Shown one piece after another: positions 63,921-64,000 of a DNA stretch of 64,000 nt (position 1 is its first letter; every line of letters begins with the position of its first letter). The notes below the pieces were generated by a model that was not told where the DNA came from, ran no database searches, and saw nothing but the letters and a program-made list of their open reading frames with translations. The position numbers and the translations under genes were made by a program. The stretch is from Oerskovia turbata (lineage in GTDB: Bacteria; Actinomycetota; Actinomycetes; Actinomycetales; Cellulomonadaceae). The stretch covers positions 110,566 to 174,565 of the forward strand of contig NZ_JOFV01000013.1 in assembly GCF_000718325.1 (NCBI RefSeq), written 5' to 3'.

Positions 63921-64000
63921 ATGTTCGGTCGGTTGGGTCAGGCGTGGTCGGGGTTTGCTGAGCGGCGTCCGGGGGCGGCGCAGTTCGTGGTGTTCTTCGT
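63921..64000 (+). CDS. GtrA-like protein (partial, cut by window end)
   Basis: The first 26 codons read MFGRLGQAWSGFAERRPG then AAQFVVFF, resembling the start of the GtrA protein at 60741. Codon choice differs from the neighbours: TTG, GGT, TTT, GCT and CGT appear in quick succession, whereas the flanking genes avoid T at third positions. GAGTGAGTGTG precedes the ATG. Confidence 0.6.
   Translation, partial: MFGRLGQAWSGFAERRPGAAQFVVFF

Overview
The window is about 73% GC with coding on both strands, many GTG starts and ATGA/GTGA gene overlaps. It carries a mycothiol gene (mshC), the complete Pup-proteasome locus, PAC2 and DUF5703 proteins and a cellulolytic-type GH3 enzyme. This points to a high-GC actinomycete, probably in the Cellulomonas/Oerskovia/Cellulosimicrobium part of Micrococcales; the genus is inference. 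Most of it looks like ordinary chromosome. No CRISPR array, prophage or insertion sequence was seen.

Layout. 1-3.9 kb: a partial YdjM-like membrane protein, then a DNA-alkylation repair group (ogt; and a translationally coupled sigma factor, second methyltransferase and AlkA glycosylase) plus a 74-aa unknown. 4-6.2 kb: an LssY-C membrane protein and an M15 peptidase. 6.2-6.45 kb: two overlapping tRNA-Leu(GAG)-like bodies on the minus strand whose acceptor stems do not pair. 6.5-16.5 kb: AI-2E-type transporter, RtcB ligase, alanine dehydrogenase, GNAT, M3 and M20 peptidases, DUF5703, an acidic repeat protein and an aldo/keto reductase. 16.7-25.6 kb: uppP, corA, mshC, PAC2, HAD, RecB-like nuclease, M50-CBS protease and trmI. 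25.7-32.7 kb: mpa-dop-pup-prcB-prcA-pafA, which together tag proteins with Pup and degrade them. 32.8-48 kb: FKBP lipoprotein, hisF, a mycothiol-enzyme-family protein, a two-gene heterodimeric ABC exporter, then hisI-trpE-trp membrane protein, three small membrane proteins, trpC, trpB-trpA-lgt. 48-55.7 kb: gltB-gltD and pyk. 55.8-59.3 kb, minus strand: LysE exporter and a coupled XRE regulator / ImmA-IrrE protease / 7-TM membrane protein / PAP2-like protein set. 59.6-64 kb: a lone nrdI, and GtrA-GH3-GtrA (the last gene cut by the window end).

The most interesting candidates are the XRE/ImmA/membrane-protein set (a possible membrane-signal to proteolysis to transcription relay), the sigma factor coupled to an alkyl-DNA repair protein, the broken tandem tRNA-Leu, and an in-frame duplication of the proteasome-docking tail codons of Mpa just past its stop. 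Across the window, -10-like TANNNT hexamers recur 6-8 nt before start codons on both strands, which suggests many leaderless mRNAs; I used this to choose several starts.
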